DNA of 64,000 nucleotides from positions 1 through 64,000 of the forward strand of contig JAQUCE010000010.1 of assembly GCA_028686345.1 (NCBI GenBank). Direction: 5' to 3'. Shown here piece after piece: positions 24,669-34,579 of the stretch. The notes beneath the pieces were generated by a model, which did not search any database, was not told the DNA's origin, and was given only the letters and a program-made list of their open reading frames with translations. This DNA comes from Kiritimatiellia bacterium. GTDB taxonomy: Bacteria; Verrucomicrobiota; Kiritimatiellia; RFP12; UBA1067. A program made the translations under genes and the position numbers. Position 1 is the stretch's first letter, and every line of letters begins with the position of its first letter.

Positions 24669-25970
24669 ATGAACTGGAGAGCTGAGTGGAAAAAACTGGC
24701 AGCCATCACCGGAGTATTTCTAGCGTTCTTTTATCTGCCGGTTGGGCGAGCACGTTTTGATAATGCCGTGATGGAGGCGCTCCATCTGGCTAAGTGGTAC
24801 GCGCAGGAGCATGTATTGCTGTGCCTGATTCCCGCATTTTTTATTGCAGGAGCGATTGCAGTCTTTGTCAGCCAAGCGTCGGTTATGAAGTACCTTGGGG
24901 CCAAGGCCAATAAAGTTCTGGCCTATGGGGTTGCCGCAATTTCCGGGACTATCTTGGCGGTCTGCTCCTGCACGGTGCTGCCGCTTTTTGCCGGAATTTA
25001 CCGCATGGGGGCGGGGCTCGGGCCTGCCACGGCTTTTCTCTACTCCGGTCCGGCCATCAATGTGTTAGCCATCGTGCTGACAGCCCGGGTGCTTGGGATA
25101 GAGCTTGGGATTGCGCGTGCCGTTGGCGCTATAGTATTCAGCGTAGTTATTGGTTTGCTGATGCACCTGATTTTCCGTAAGGAGGAGCAGGAAAAAGCCG
25201 CGGCGCAGATGTTGCTGCCTGATGAGGAGGTATCCCGCCCCCTCTGGCAGAACGGGCTTTATTTCTTTTCAATGGTCGGCATTCTAGTTTTTGCCAACTG
25301 GGGCAAGCCAGATGTTACGACCGGGTTGTGGGCGGCCATCTACGCTGCTAAGTGGATTGTTACTGCCGGGTTTGCCGCTGCGCTGGGCGTGATGTTGGTG
25401 TTGTGGTTTAAGATCACATGGTGGAAGGTCGCGCTAACGGCTGCTCCGGTAGTTGCGCTGGCGATGATCTTTCCTGAACAACCGCTAGTGGCCTTTACCG
25501 CCGGTGTGATCGGGTTGTCAGCTTTCACCAGCACTGATCCAGGCGAGGCAGGCGAATGGTTTTCCTCCTCGTGGGGTTTTGCACTGCAGATCCTGCCGTT
25601 GCTGCTGTTCGGCGTGTTGGTTGCCGGGGCGCTGCTCGGTCGCGTCGGACACGAAGGGCTGATTCCCTCCGAGTGGGTTGCAAGCGCGGTGGGCGGCAAT
25701 TCTCTGCGGGCTAATTTTTTCTCCTCGTTTGCCGGTGCTTTTATGTACTTCGCAACACTGACTGAGGTGCCGATTCTTCAAGGGCTGATTGGAAACGGTA
25801 TGGGTAAAGGGCCGGCGCTGGCGCTGTTGTTGTCCGGCCCGGCCTTGAGCCTGCCAAACATGCTGGTGATCCGCAGCGTGCTAGGAACCAAAAAAACTAT
25901 CGTATTTGTCTCTCTCGTGATTGTGATGGCAACTATCAGCGGCATAATTTTCGGGGCGTTTTTTGGATAA
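24669..25970 (+). CDS. DUF318/ArsP-like permease
   Basis: Multi-TM; FFIAGAIAVFVSQASVMKYLGAKANKVLAYGVAAISGTILAVCSCTVLPLFAGIYRMGAGLGPATAFLYSGPAINVLAIVLTARVLG; second half LPNMLVIRSVLGTKKTIVFVSLV. Confidence 0.88.
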   Translation: MNWRAEWKKLAAITGVFLAFFYLPVGRARFDNAVMEALHLAKWYAQEHVLLCLIPAFFIAGAIAVFVSQASVMKYLGAKANKVLAYGVAAISGTILAVCSCTVLPLFAGIYRMGAGLGPATAFLYSGPAINVLAIVLTARVLGIELGIARAVGAIVFSVVIGLLMHLIFRKEEQEKAAAQMLLPDEEVSRPLWQNGLYFFSMVGILVFANWGKPDVTTGLWAAIYAAKWIVTAGFAAALGVMLVLWFKITWWKVALTAAPVVALAMIFPEQPLVAFTAGVIGLSAFTSTDPGEAGEWFSSSWGFALQILPLLLFGVLVAGALLGRVGHEGLIPSEWVASAVGGNSLRANFFSSFAGAFMYFATLTEVPILQGLIGNGMGKGPALALLLSGPALSLPNMLVIRSVLGTKKTIVFVSLVIVMATISGIIFGAFFG

Positions 25971-25990
25971 ATAAGTATCGGAGGATAAAA

Positions 25991-26221
25991 ATGAAGATTC
26001 AAGTTTTGGGCACTGGGTGCCCCAAATGCAAGAAACTGGCGGATGCCGTGGATGCGGCTGCCAAAGAACTCCAGTTAGATTACGAGCTGGAAAAAGTGAC
26101 TGATATCAATCAGATCATGGCGTATGGCGTGATGATGACTCCCGCTCTGGCGGTTGACGGGAGCGTCAAGATGGTCGGCAAGGTGCCTTCAATTGAGGAG
26201 ATCAAGAGGTTGCTTGTGTAA
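25991..26221 (+). CDS. small redox-active thioredoxin-like protein (CPKC)
   Basis: MKIQVLGTGCPKCKKLADAVDAAAKELQLDYELEKVTDINQIMAYGVMMTPALAVDGSVKMVGKVPSIEEIKRLL. Confidence 0.92.
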   Translation: MKIQVLGTGCPKCKKLADAVDAAAKELQLDYELEKVTDINQIMAYGVMMTPALAVDGSVKMVGKVPSIEEIKRLLV

Positions 26222-26283
26222 TTCGAGGGTTGGATGGGTTGGATGGGAGGGATGGGAAGGATGTTTCAGAGAGGAAGAGATGT

Positions 26284-26739
26284 ATGAAAAAAAATGTTAA
26301 ATTGTTCACGTTGTTAATATTGGCACTCGGCCTCAGTGTTTTTAGCGGCTGCAGCAAGGAGAGCGGCGCAAATGAGGGAGGAAAGGCAACCGCGCTTCCG
26401 CGATTGTTGGACCTTGGAGCGCATAAGTGCAGTGCCTGTCAAAAAATGACACCCATTCTCGATGAGCTGACAAGAGAATACAAGGGTGTGCTTGAGGTTG
26501 AATTTATTGATGTCTGGCAGAGTGAGAACAAAGAGCGCGCCATGACATACAAGATCGAAACGATTCCCACTCAGATATTCTTTGCGGCAGACGGCAAAGA
26601 GCTTTGGCGGCACGTGGGCTTTATCTCCAAAGAGGAGATATTGGCGAAGTGGAAGGAGCTGGGCTACGATTTCAAGGAGCCTGCCGGCGGCGGGAGTCCT
26701 GCCAGCAGCAGTGCCGGGTCAATGGCGAACGAAAGGTGA
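26284..26739 (+). CDS. thioredoxin-fold lipoprotein (CSAC), candidate ArsE-like
   Basis: Lipobox LSVFSGC; LDLGAHKCSACQKMTPILDELTREYKGVLEVEFIDVWQSENKERAMTYKIETIPTQIFFAADGKELWRHVGF. Confidence 0.8.
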   Translation: MKKNVKLFTLLILALGLSVFSGCSKESGANEGGKATALPRLLDLGAHKCSACQKMTPILDELTREYKGVLEVEFIDVWQSENKERAMTYKIETIPTQIFFAADGKELWRHVGFISKEEILAKWKELGYDFKEPAGGGSPASSSAGSMANER

Positions 26740-26745
26740 GACACT

Positions 26746-27216
26746 ATGGAGCGCGCTAAAAAAACTCTGACACATGCGCTGATTGCTTTTGTTCTGATCA
26801 GCATCGGCTTTGCAATCGGCAAGCACTCAGCCCGAAGTGACCGCTCCCTTGCAGATCCCTTGATCGAGCAGGGTGATTATCTGGCTGTTTATTATATGCA
26901 CTCCACCTTTCGTTGTGTCACCTGCAGCACCATTGAAAAGATGACCCTGGCTTTGCTTAACAAATCTTACGTTCAGGAGTTGGCGGATGGAAGGGTCAGG
27001 TGGCGGGATGTTGATTTTCAGGAGCACGAGGCGCTGGCGCAGCAGTTTAAGATTATATCCAGTTGTGTTGTGGTGGCTCAGATTAAAAACGGGGCGGTGG
27101 CCGACTACAAGCGTCTGGACGAGGTTTGGACACTGCTGAACAAGCCTGCGGAGTTTGATAAATACATCGGGGGTGCCATCAACGCATATCTTGACCGCAC
27201 TGGAGATCGATCATGA
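26746..27216 (+). CDS. ArsF-like (nitrophenyl compound nitroreductase subunit ArsF family)
   Basis: YLAVYYMHSTFRCVTCSTIEKMTLALLNKSYVQELADGRVRWRDVDFQEHEALAQQFKIISSCVVVAQIKNG; immediately precedes the ArsG-like gene. Confidence 0.75.
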   Translation: MERAKKTLTHALIAFVLISIGFAIGKHSARSDRSLADPLIEQGDYLAVYYMHSTFRCVTCSTIEKMTLALLNKSYVQELADGRVRWRDVDFQEHEALAQQFKIISSCVVVAQIKNGAVADYKRLDEVWTLLNKPAEFDKYIGGAINAYLDRTGDRS

Positions 27217-27902
27217 GCGGCGTATCAATCCTTTCGGCACTCTGGCTGGGTATTCTGACAGCGGTCAGCCCCTGCCCGCTGGCTACAAACATAGCCGCAA
27301 TCTCCTTTATCGGGCGGAAGGCGGGGAGAAAAAACGAGGTGGTCGGCTCGGGCCTGCTCTACGCGCTGGGCCGGACCATGGCGTATGTTACTCTGGGAGC
27401 CGTGATCACTGCGGGTGTGTTGAGCAGTGCGGGGAGTTCGCGTTTTTTTCAGAGATATTTGAATGAGGCGCTTGGCCCAATCCTGATTATTCTGGGGCTT
27501 GTGTTGCTGGGCTGGATCGGCTCTGGAGCGTCGCTGAGTTTGGGTGCGGCAGGGTTGCAGGACAAGGCCCGGGCAGGTGGGATCATATGGGCTGTTCCGC
27601 TGGGCGCGCTTTTCGCACTATCGTTCTGCCCTGTCTCAGCGGGTCTGTTTTTCGGCGGCTTATTGCCAATGGCTTTGAAGCAGCACTCTGTTTTTATTCT
27701 GCCGATTGCCTATGGCATCGGAACTTCGCTGCCTGTGGTTCTCTTTGCTTTGATCATGGCGTTCGCGTCGAATTATGTGGGCCGGGTTTTCAACAAGCTG
27801 ACGCAGATTGAGTTCTGGGTGCGTTACCTGGCGGGCGCGGCTTTTATTGTGGCAGGCATTTACTATTGCCTGACACAGATTTATGGAATGTCGTTTGTTT
27901 AA
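27213..27902 (+). CDS. ArsG/CcdA-like transporter (DsbD-TM family)
   Basis: SALWLGILTAVSPCPLATNIAAISFIGRKAGRKNEVVGSGLLYALGRTMAYVTLGAVI...ALSFCPVSAGLFFGGLLPMAL; ATGA overlap with upstream gene. Confidence 0.78.
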   Translation: MSGVSILSALWLGILTAVSPCPLATNIAAISFIGRKAGRKNEVVGSGLLYALGRTMAYVTLGAVITAGVLSSAGSSRFFQRYLNEALGPILIILGLVLLGWIGSGASLSLGAAGLQDKARAGGIIWAVPLGALFALSFCPVSAGLFFGGLLPMALKQHSVFILPIAYGIGTSLPVVLFALIMAFASNYVGRVFNKLTQIEFWVRYLAGAAFIVAGIYYCLTQIYGMSFV

Positions 27903-29203
27903 GCAAGCGACCATGGGGCGCGCATCGGAGGCGTCAGCATCTGATTGGCCTCATCGTCATTGACAAACTGTTCTTTCAGCGGATCCCACTCCAGCCGTCG
28001 CTGCAATTGCATGGAGATCATGTTGACCAGGCAGGCGCAGCAACTGCGGTGACCGACCTCGATTGGGGCGAACAGTTCAGCTTTGCCCTTGATGCCATCA
28101 ATAAAATTCTGGCTGTGCGCCCAACTGCGTCCAACCTTGATTTTAAACTCTTTCGCATCCATCTTCAGCAGTTTCTCATGTGAGGCTTCAAGTGTGCCCT
28201 CATGGATGCGCAGGAAGAGCCAGCCCTCGTCTCCGACAAATTTTACACCGCGCGGGTTAGCGGTGGTGCCGCCGTATAATTTCACACCATTGGCATAGGT
28301 GTTGGTAAAACCGAACTGCATCGGCGCGTTATAAACACCATTCTTATTGTCCCATCCGCGGGCCTCCACCTCAATCGGGCCTGAGGTGTCGCTGTTGTTG
28401 CCGAACTGGGCAAGGTCAATTACATGGGCGCCGCGATCAGACATTTCACCGCAGCCGAAGCTGAGGTTAAAGCGCCATCCAAAAGAGTCCAGCCCCTCAT
28501 AGTAGGGAATCCGCGGTGTGTGGCCCAACCAGAAATTCCAGTCAAGGCCTTTAGGAACCGCCAGCTCGGCAGGCACGCTGCCGCGACGCTTACGTATCTG
28601 CTGGTGGTGACCCTCGGTGGTGGGCAGGTTGATCTGCATCTCCCGCAGATTGCCGATATACCCGTTGCGGATCAGCTCAACGCAGTAGCGGGCCTGGTCG
28701 CGTGAGCGCTCATGGCTGCCGGTCTGGAGTTTGACACCAGATGCCGCGACTGCATCGCGCAAGGCCTTGCTCTCGCCAATGGAGTTGCAGAGCGGTTTTT
28801 CGCAGTAGATATGCTTGCCCGCCTTGGCTGCGGCGATGCCGACCAAGCTATGCCAGTGATCCGGGGTGGCCACAATCACCGCGTCGAGCTCCTTGTTCTG
28901 CAGCAACTCCCGGAAGTCGGCGTAGCTCCTGCACTCCTTGTTCTCATGGATATTGTTGATCAGCTCGACACCCTTATCCCGGCGCAGGGTATCCACATCA
29001 CAGACCGCCGTGACCGTGGCCTCTTCAAGATTGCTGAAATGCTGTGCCAGCCAGCGTCCGCGTCCGCCGCTGCCGATCAGCCCCATCCGGATGCGTTCAT
29101 TAGCGCCAAAGGCATGCTGTGGAATAATCGTCGGGAATGCGATAGCGGCGGCCGTGGCGGTTACAGTTGATTTCAGAAAAATGCGACGCGTGGTTTTTGA
29201 CAT
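27899..29203 (-). CDS. Gfo/Idh/MocA family oxidoreductase with Tat-like signal
   Basis: TTRRIFLKSTVTATAAAIAFPTIIPQHAFG; IRMGLIGSGGRGRWLAQHF...DAVIVATPDHWHSLVGIAAAKAGKHIYCEKPLCNSIGE. Confidence 0.93.
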   Translation of the reverse strand: MSKTTRRIFLKSTVTATAAAIAFPTIIPQHAFGANERIRMGLIGSGGRGRWLAQHFSNLEEATVTAVCDVDTLRRDKGVELINNIHENKECRSYADFRELLQNKELDAVIVATPDHWHSLVGIAAAKAGKHIYCEKPLCNSIGESKALRDAVAASGVKLQTGSHERSRDQARYCVELIRNGYIGNLREMQINLPTTEGHHQQIRKRRGSVPAELAVPKGLDWNFWLGHTPRIPYYEGLDSFGWRFNLSFGCGEMSDRGAHVIDLAQFGNNSDTSGPIEVEARGWDNKNGVYNAPMQFGFTNTYANGVKLYGGTTANPRGVKFVGDEGWLFLRIHEGTLEASHEKLLKMDAKEFKIKVGRSWAHSQNFIDGIKGKAELFAPIEVGHRSCCACLVNMISMQLQRRLEWDPLKEQFVNDDEANQMLTPPMRAPWSLA

Positions 29204-29440
29204 TAAGGCCTCCAGTTAAACTCAATAAAAACAATGTAAAAGCATAGGAGTTTTACGGCGGTAAGTCAAGGCCCGCAAACCGTAATTTTTACGGCCAGGC
29301 TGTAAAGCCGCACGCTAAAGTTTGCTGTTCAGGCTTTAGCCTGATTTAATTTAAATCCGGCCATTGCAAGTCATTAGTGGTAATTCAAGGCAAAATATTC
29401 TATTATTAAATCTCAATCAAATTTTCAGGAAATTTTTCAA

Positions 29441-31018
29441 ATGACATCTTTAGACTGGTATGATTTTAGTGATGCCACTGTTGGGCTTTTGTTCGGCATG
29501 GCAGGTGTGCTGGGCGGTTACGCCCTGCGCGGCCTGGTGGGTCGGTGGCAGGCGGATGCGATTGAGAAACGGGCGAAGCTGGTGCTGGATGAGGCGGATA
29601 TTGAGGTTAAGAACAAACTCAAAGAGGCTGACATTCTGGCGCGCGCAGAGGTGGTGAAGGCGCGTGAGGAGTTTGAGAAAAGCACCAAGGCGCGCCGCGG
29701 TGAGTTGCTGGAAATCGCCAACCGGCTGACCGCACGTGAGGAAAAGCTGGATAAACGCAGCGTTGCCTTGGATGAAAAAGAGCAGCAGCTTGAGACCAAT
29801 ACGGAGAAGTACCGTGTGGAGTCGGAGCGGTTGCACCAGGAGCAGAAGAGCGTTCAACGGAAGCGCACCGAAGCGGATGACCAGTTGCAGAATCTGGCAG
29901 GCATGACCCATGATCAGGCCCGCCGGGAGCTGTATGTGAAGGCTGAGAACGAGGTGCGCGGTGAATCCGGCAATCTGATCCGCCGAGTGCAGGAGGAGAC
30001 CAAAGAGAGCGCCGACCGCGAGGCCGCCCGGATTGTCGCCATGGCGGTGCAGCGCTACTCCACCGCGCACGCCAGCGAGATCATGACCAGCTCGGTGGCA
30101 CTGGAGAGCGATGAGATCAAGGGGCGCATCATCGGGCGCGAAGGACGCAATATCCGAGCTTTGGAAGCGCTGACAGGTGTCTCGCTGCTGGTGGACGACA
30201 CCCCGGAGATGGTCGTGATCTCCGGTTTTGACCCCATCCGGCGGGCGATTGCCAAAAGGTCGCTGGAGCTGCTGGTGGCGGATGGGCGCATCCATCCGCA
30301 GAGGATCGAAGATGTGGTGGCGAGTGTCACTGAGGATATCAATCAAAGTATTTTCGCGGCTGGTGAGACCGCTGCCTTTGAAGCCAATGTGCAGGGCGTG
30401 CCAGTGGAGGTTTTGCGCTGCATGGGGCGGTTGAAGTTCCGGAGCAGTTACACGCAGAATGTGCTGCAGCACTCGGTTGAGGTTGCCCATTTGATGGGGC
30501 TGATGGCCTCTGAGTTGGGACAGGACCCTGTGCTGGCACGGCGGATAGGGTTCTTTCATGACATCGGCAAGGCGCTGGACCATACAGTGGAGGGGCCGCA
30601 CGCCCTGATCGGCGCTGAGTTCCTGCGCAAGAACGGCGAGCAGGAGGAGGTTGTAAACGGTGTGGCCGCGCATCACAATGAGGTGCCTGCCGAAGGGATA
30701 CTGGCGGTGCTGTGCTCAGCGGCGGATGCGATTTCCAGCTCACGCCCCGGCGCGCGTTCGGAGACCCTCGGTACTTACGTGCAGCGGCTGGAGAAGCTGG
30801 AGTCCATTGCCAACGCCTTTGACGGTGTTAAGAGTTCTTTCGCAATCCAGGCGGGTCGTGAGATCCGCGTGATAGTTGACCCGGCAGAGGTGACGGACAG
30901 TGAGGCAATGGTGATGGCGCGTGAGATCTGCTCGCAGATCTCATCCGGGGTGAAGTTCCCCGGCCAGATACGGGTAGTGGTGGTACGCGAAACCCGCAGC
31001 GTGGACTACGCGAGATGA
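29441..31018 (+). CDS. rny: ribonuclease Y
   Basis: N-terminal TM, long coiled coil, KH domain GRIIGREGRNIRALEALTGVSLLVDDTPEMVVISGFDPIRR, HD domain RIGFFHDIGKALDH. Confidence 0.97.
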   Translation: MTSLDWYDFSDATVGLLFGMAGVLGGYALRGLVGRWQADAIEKRAKLVLDEADIEVKNKLKEADILARAEVVKAREEFEKSTKARRGELLEIANRLTAREEKLDKRSVALDEKEQQLETNTEKYRVESERLHQEQKSVQRKRTEADDQLQNLAGMTHDQARRELYVKAENEVRGESGNLIRRVQEETKESADREAARIVAMAVQRYSTAHASEIMTSSVALESDEIKGRIIGREGRNIRALEALTGVSLLVDDTPEMVVISGFDPIRRAIAKRSLELLVADGRIHPQRIEDVVASVTEDINQSIFAAGETAAFEANVQGVPVEVLRCMGRLKFRSSYTQNVLQHSVEVAHLMGLMASELGQDPVLARRIGFFHDIGKALDHTVEGPHALIGAEFLRKNGEQEEVVNGVAAHHNEVPAEGILAVLCSAADAISSSRPGARSETLGTYVQRLEKLESIANAFDGVKSSFAIQAGREIRVIVDPAEVTDSEAMVMAREICSQISSGVKFPGQIRVVVVRETRSVDYAR

Positions 31019-31025
31019 GGATTTT

Positions 31026-31814
31026 ATGAAGATACTGATGGTAGGTGATATTGTGGGCAGCCCGGGGCGGCGGGTTTTTAATGCGGTTGTGAAAAAGCTG
31101 CGCCGCGCCGGTGAGGCGCACCTGGTGGTCGCCAATGCGGAGAATGCCGCGGCTGGTAATGGTATCACCCCGGCACTGGCTAAAGAGCTGTTCGACAGCG
31201 GCGCTGATGTTCTGACCATGGGCGATCATATCTGGGGCCAGCGGGAGCTTGAGGGTTCAATCCAGCAGATCAAAAATCTGATTCGGCCCTTGAATGTGGC
31301 CGATGGGGTTCCAGGGCAGGGGTGCGTCATCTTGCAGAGCGCATTTGGTCCGATTGCGGTGGTGAATTTACAGGGTCGCGTTTTCATGAATCCGATTGAT
31401 TGCCCTTTTAAAGCCATGGATGCATTGCTTAACACCCTCCCCAGAAATCTCCCGATCCTGGTGGACTTTCACGCTGAAGCAACCTCTGAAAAGATTGCCA
31501 TGGGATATTATCTTGATGGCCGGGTGGCAGCGGTGGTCGGAACTCACACACATGTGCAGACCAGCGACGCGACCATCCTGCCAAAAGGCACAGCTTATAT
31601 GACCGATCTGGGCATGACCGGCCCGGTGCACTCGGTTTTGGGCCGCGATGTGACACCCGTGCTAAAAAGATTTACCACCGGCATGCCCGCCCGTTTTGAT
31701 GTGGCCAAGGGGCCGGCCCTGCTCGAAGGGGCGATCATTGATATTGACCGGGAAACATCAAGGCCAATTTCGATTAAAGCCTGCCGATTCTTTGAGGAGG
31801 AGACCGGGGTATAG
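31026..31814 (+). CDS. TIGR00282/YmdB-type metallophosphoesterase
   Basis: MKILMVGDIVGSPGRRVFNAVVKKLRR...VVANAENAAAGNGIT...VDFHAEATSEKIAMGYYLDGRVAAVVGTHTHVQTSDATILPKGTAYMTDLGMTGP. Confidence 0.96.
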   Translation: MKILMVGDIVGSPGRRVFNAVVKKLRRAGEAHLVVANAENAAAGNGITPALAKELFDSGADVLTMGDHIWGQRELEGSIQQIKNLIRPLNVADGVPGQGCVILQSAFGPIAVVNLQGRVFMNPIDCPFKAMDALLNTLPRNLPILVDFHAEATSEKIAMGYYLDGRVAAVVGTHTHVQTSDATILPKGTAYMTDLGMTGPVHSVLGRDVTPVLKRFTTGMPARFDVAKGPALLEGAIIDIDRETSRPISIKACRFFEEETGV

Positions 31815-32071
31815 GGTATAAGGCGGGGTAACTCGAAGGTCAACTGCACCGGAGTTGGGGCCAGGACGCAATGTCACCAGGCCGCCAGGTCATTGGGTCG
31901 CAGCGTAAGGAGCGTGCCGGCCGGGCGACTAGCGCATCGAAGCTGCAGGGCGCGGGCCGTGAACGCGCCGCCCGAACGACAATAATGAGCGAAAAGGATC
32001 GACAAAGTTCACGGCAACGATAAAAAACAGATGGAAAACACCTTAAACCATAAGAAGTTATAGACAAGACG

Positions 32072-33448
32072 ATGGACGAAACAGTACAGATATTCTCAAT
32101 TTCAGCGCTAACCCGCAAAATCAAAGGTGTTCTGACCACTGAGATCGGACAGGTTTGGGTGGAGGGCGAGATCTCCAACCTCAAGCAGTACTCCTCCGGG
32201 CACACCTACTTTGTTTTGAAGGATCAAACCGCGCAGCTCAACGCAGTCCTCTTTGCCAATGCTCGGTCAGCGCTTGTGCACACCGACTTTTTGAAAGATG
32301 GCCAGCGGGTGCGGGCAGCAGGGATGATATCGGTTTTTGAAACTCGCGGTCAGTACCAGTTGGTGGTGCGCACGATCGAGTCGGCTGGCATTGGGGCCTT
32401 AATGGAGCTTTATGAGGCACTTAAGAAAAAGCTGCGCGATGAGGGGCTGTTTGAAAATATCCATAAAAAACCGCTGCCACTGCTCCCGCAACGCATCGGG
32501 GTGGTGACATCGCCGACCGGCGCGGTGATCCATGATATGCTGAATGTCCTTGAGCGCCGCTTTCCAAATATGCAGGTGCTGCTGCTTCCTGTCAAAGTCC
32601 AGGGCGAGGGGGCGGCAGAGTCAATTGCCCGAGCCATTGAGTGGCTCAATCTCAACTGCGCGCCAGGCTCTCCCCGGGCGGTGGATGTGATGATTGTGGG
32701 ACGAGGCGGCGGCAGCCTCGAGGATTTGTGGGCCTTTAACGAGGAGATTGTGGCGCGCGCGGTCTTTGCCTCCAGGATTCCTGTGATCTCTGCGGTAGGA
32801 CATGAGGTTGATTTCACCCTGACCGATTTTGTGGCTGACCTGCGCGCTCCGACTCCCTCCGCTGCCGCGGAGTTGGTGGTTTTGCCGAAATCTGAATTTG
32901 AAGGGCGAATCGCGCAGCGGAGCGCTGATCTGCGCCGCCTGCTCCTGCAGCAGCACAAACTGCTGGCCCAGCGGCTGGCGCAGCTGACCAGCGCCGCGGT
33001 GCTCAAGCGCCCGGAGCAGGTGGTGGAGAAATATGCGCAGAAGGTTGACTATCTGGAGATGCGTTTACAGCATGCAGTGGTCCAGCGGACAGCGGCTGCC
33101 CGGCTTCGAGCAGAGCAGCTCTTCAGCCGGATGGGGCTCGTGCGGGAGCGTAGAGTCGCGGAGCTGAGAGCGCGGCTGGCAGGCGGCCGGCAGCGCATGG
33201 GCATGGGCGCAGCGACTCTGCTGGCGCACAGTAAGGGCCGGGTTGAGACACTGCGCCGTCAATTGATGCTGCTGGGTCCTCTGAAGGTTTTAGAGCGGGG
33301 ATACTCCCTGACACGGGGGGCTGACGGCGCTTTAATCAGGTCAGTGGACGATGTGGCTCCAGGCGCTGCGGTTTTGACGCAGGTTGTTGATGGAGTGATC
33401 CATTCAAAGGTTGATAAAAATTGTGAGAGGAGTGCGGGCGATGAGTGA
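32072..33448 (+). CDS. xseA: exodeoxyribonuclease VII large subunit
   Basis: VWVEGEISNLKQYSSGHTYFVLKDQTAQLNAVLF...RIGVVTSPTGAVIHDMLNVLERRFP...DVMIVGRGGGSLEDLWAFNEEIVARAVFASRIPVISAVGHEVDFTLTDFVADLRAPTPSAAAE. Confidence 0.98.
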   Translation: MDETVQIFSISALTRKIKGVLTTEIGQVWVEGEISNLKQYSSGHTYFVLKDQTAQLNAVLFANARSALVHTDFLKDGQRVRAAGMISVFETRGQYQLVVRTIESAGIGALMELYEALKKKLRDEGLFENIHKKPLPLLPQRIGVVTSPTGAVIHDMLNVLERRFPNMQVLLLPVKVQGEGAAESIARAIEWLNLNCAPGSPRAVDVMIVGRGGGSLEDLWAFNEEIVARAVFASRIPVISAVGHEVDFTLTDFVADLRAPTPSAAAELVVLPKSEFEGRIAQRSADLRRLLLQQHKLLAQRLAQLTSAAVLKRPEQVVEKYAQKVDYLEMRLQHAVVQRTAAARLRAEQLFSRMGLVRERRVAELRARLAGGRQRMGMGAATLLAHSKGRVETLRRQLMLLGPLKVLERGYSLTRGADGALIRSVDDVAPGAAVLTQVVDGVIHSKVDKNCERSAGDE

Positions 33449-33677
33449 TAAAAAGATGAGTTTTGAGGAGTCGTTGAAACGTCTGGATAAGATTGTGCAG
33501 GAGATGGAGTCCGGTGAGATGGAGCTGGATGCCATGATCAGCGCCTTTGAGGAGGGGCAGCTTCTGTTAAAAGCCTGTACAGCCAAGCTGAACGAGGTGG
33601 AGAAGAAGATTGAAAAGGTGGTAAAGGGCGCGGATGGAGAGTTGACGACCGCGCCTTTTGAGAGTGCCGAGCAGTAG
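33441..33677 (+). CDS. xseB: exodeoxyribonuclease VII small subunit
   Basis: MSFEESLKRLDKIVQEMESGEMELDAMISAFEEGQLLLKACTAKLNEVEKKIEKV; overlaps xseA end. Confidence 0.95.
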   Translation: MSDKKMSFEESLKRLDKIVQEMESGEMELDAMISAFEEGQLLLKACTAKLNEVEKKIEKVVKGADGELTTAPFESAEQ

Positions 33678-33696
33678 GGGCGAATAATATTCGCCC
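33678..33696 (+). terminator. hairpin GGGCGAATAATATTCGCCC after xseB
   Basis: Perfect 8-bp stem with short T-rich tail; U-tract weak. Confidence 0.4.
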
Positions 33697-33730
33697 TCTT
33701 TGCTGTGAACAAGAAACCAAAGAGGATCGA

Positions 33731-34570
33731 ATGGCAATAAAAGTTAATGGAATAGAGATCTCTGCTGACGCAGTGGAGCAGGAAACAGCGCGTTTGAAGC
33801 CGGATTATGAGCGCTATATCACTGCGAATGGCGGTGAGCCGGATGATGTTCAGCTGCGGGAGTGGGCTACGGAGAATCTGGTGGAAAAGGAGCTCTTGCG
33901 ACAGGAGGCGGTGCGTTCGCAGGACGAGCCCGACGAAAAAAAGGTGGCTGCCTGGCTGGAGGAAAACCGCGCTGTTTTCGGGGATGAGCTCTCCGGGGAG
34001 GAGCAACGGGTGCGCTGTGCTGAGGATATCAAAATCCGATCGCTGGTGAAATCGGTGCGCAAGTCGGTGCCGCGGCCCACTGATGCTGAGCTGCAGCATG
34101 AGTATGATAAGAACCCTGAGCGTTTCACAGTGCCGGAATCACTGAGGGTTGCGCATATCTGCCGGGTGCTGTACCCAGGGGTTGACAAAGCGAGGAGCTA
34201 CATCGATCTGCTGGATTTGAAAAAACGGGTGGAAAACCTTGAGATCGAGTGGACAGAGGCTGTCCAGCTTTCAGAGACCTTTCACCGCGATTTCGGGATC
34301 TTCGACACTGTGATGCGCGGGATGCTTCCGATGGAGATTGAAGAAAAGCTTTTCTCGCTGGAGCGCGGGCAGATCACTGATGTGATTGAGCTGGAATCCG
34401 GGACATTGCACCTCTTTAAAGTCTTGGTCAAACGGGAGCCTGAGCTGATCCCCTTTGCGGATGTGCGCGAGGAACTCTCATCGCTGATGTTCGCTGAGGC
34501 GGCTGAAAATGCGCTGAATGAGATGCTTGACGCTCTCAAAGCTAAGGCAGCTATCAGTACAACCAAATGA
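33731..34570 (+). CDS. SurA/PpiC-like peptidylprolyl isomerase-type protein
   Basis: PTDAELQHEYDKNPERFTVPESLRVAHICRVL...FGIFDTVMRGMLPMEIEEKLFSLERGQITDVIELESGTLHLFKVLVKREPELIPFADVREEL. Confidence 0.8.
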   Translation: MAIKVNGIEISADAVEQETARLKPDYERYITANGGEPDDVQLREWATENLVEKELLRQEAVRSQDEPDEKKVAAWLEENRAVFGDELSGEEQRVRCAEDIKIRSLVKSVRKSVPRPTDAELQHEYDKNPERFTVPESLRVAHICRVLYPGVDKARSYIDLLDLKKRVENLEIEWTEAVQLSETFHRDFGIFDTVMRGMLPMEIEEKLFSLERGQITDVIELESGTLHLFKVLVKREPELIPFADVREELSSLMFAEAAENALNEMLDALKAKAAISTTK

Positions 34571-34579
34571 GGTTGTAGC

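Noticed and set aside
29450-30676. 408-aa minus-strand ORF
   Set aside because: Entirely antisense to the well-supported ribonuclease Y gene; His/Leu/Gln-rich shadow composition and no recognisable family.
33404-34099. 231-aa minus-strand ORF
   Set aside because: Antisense to xseB and the PPIase-like gene.
29441-34570. rny - ymdB-like - xseA - xseB - PPIase as a new RNA/DNA-processing operon
   Set aside because: rny-ymdB adjacency and xseA-xseB pairing are common; nothing beyond housekeeping organisation is visible.
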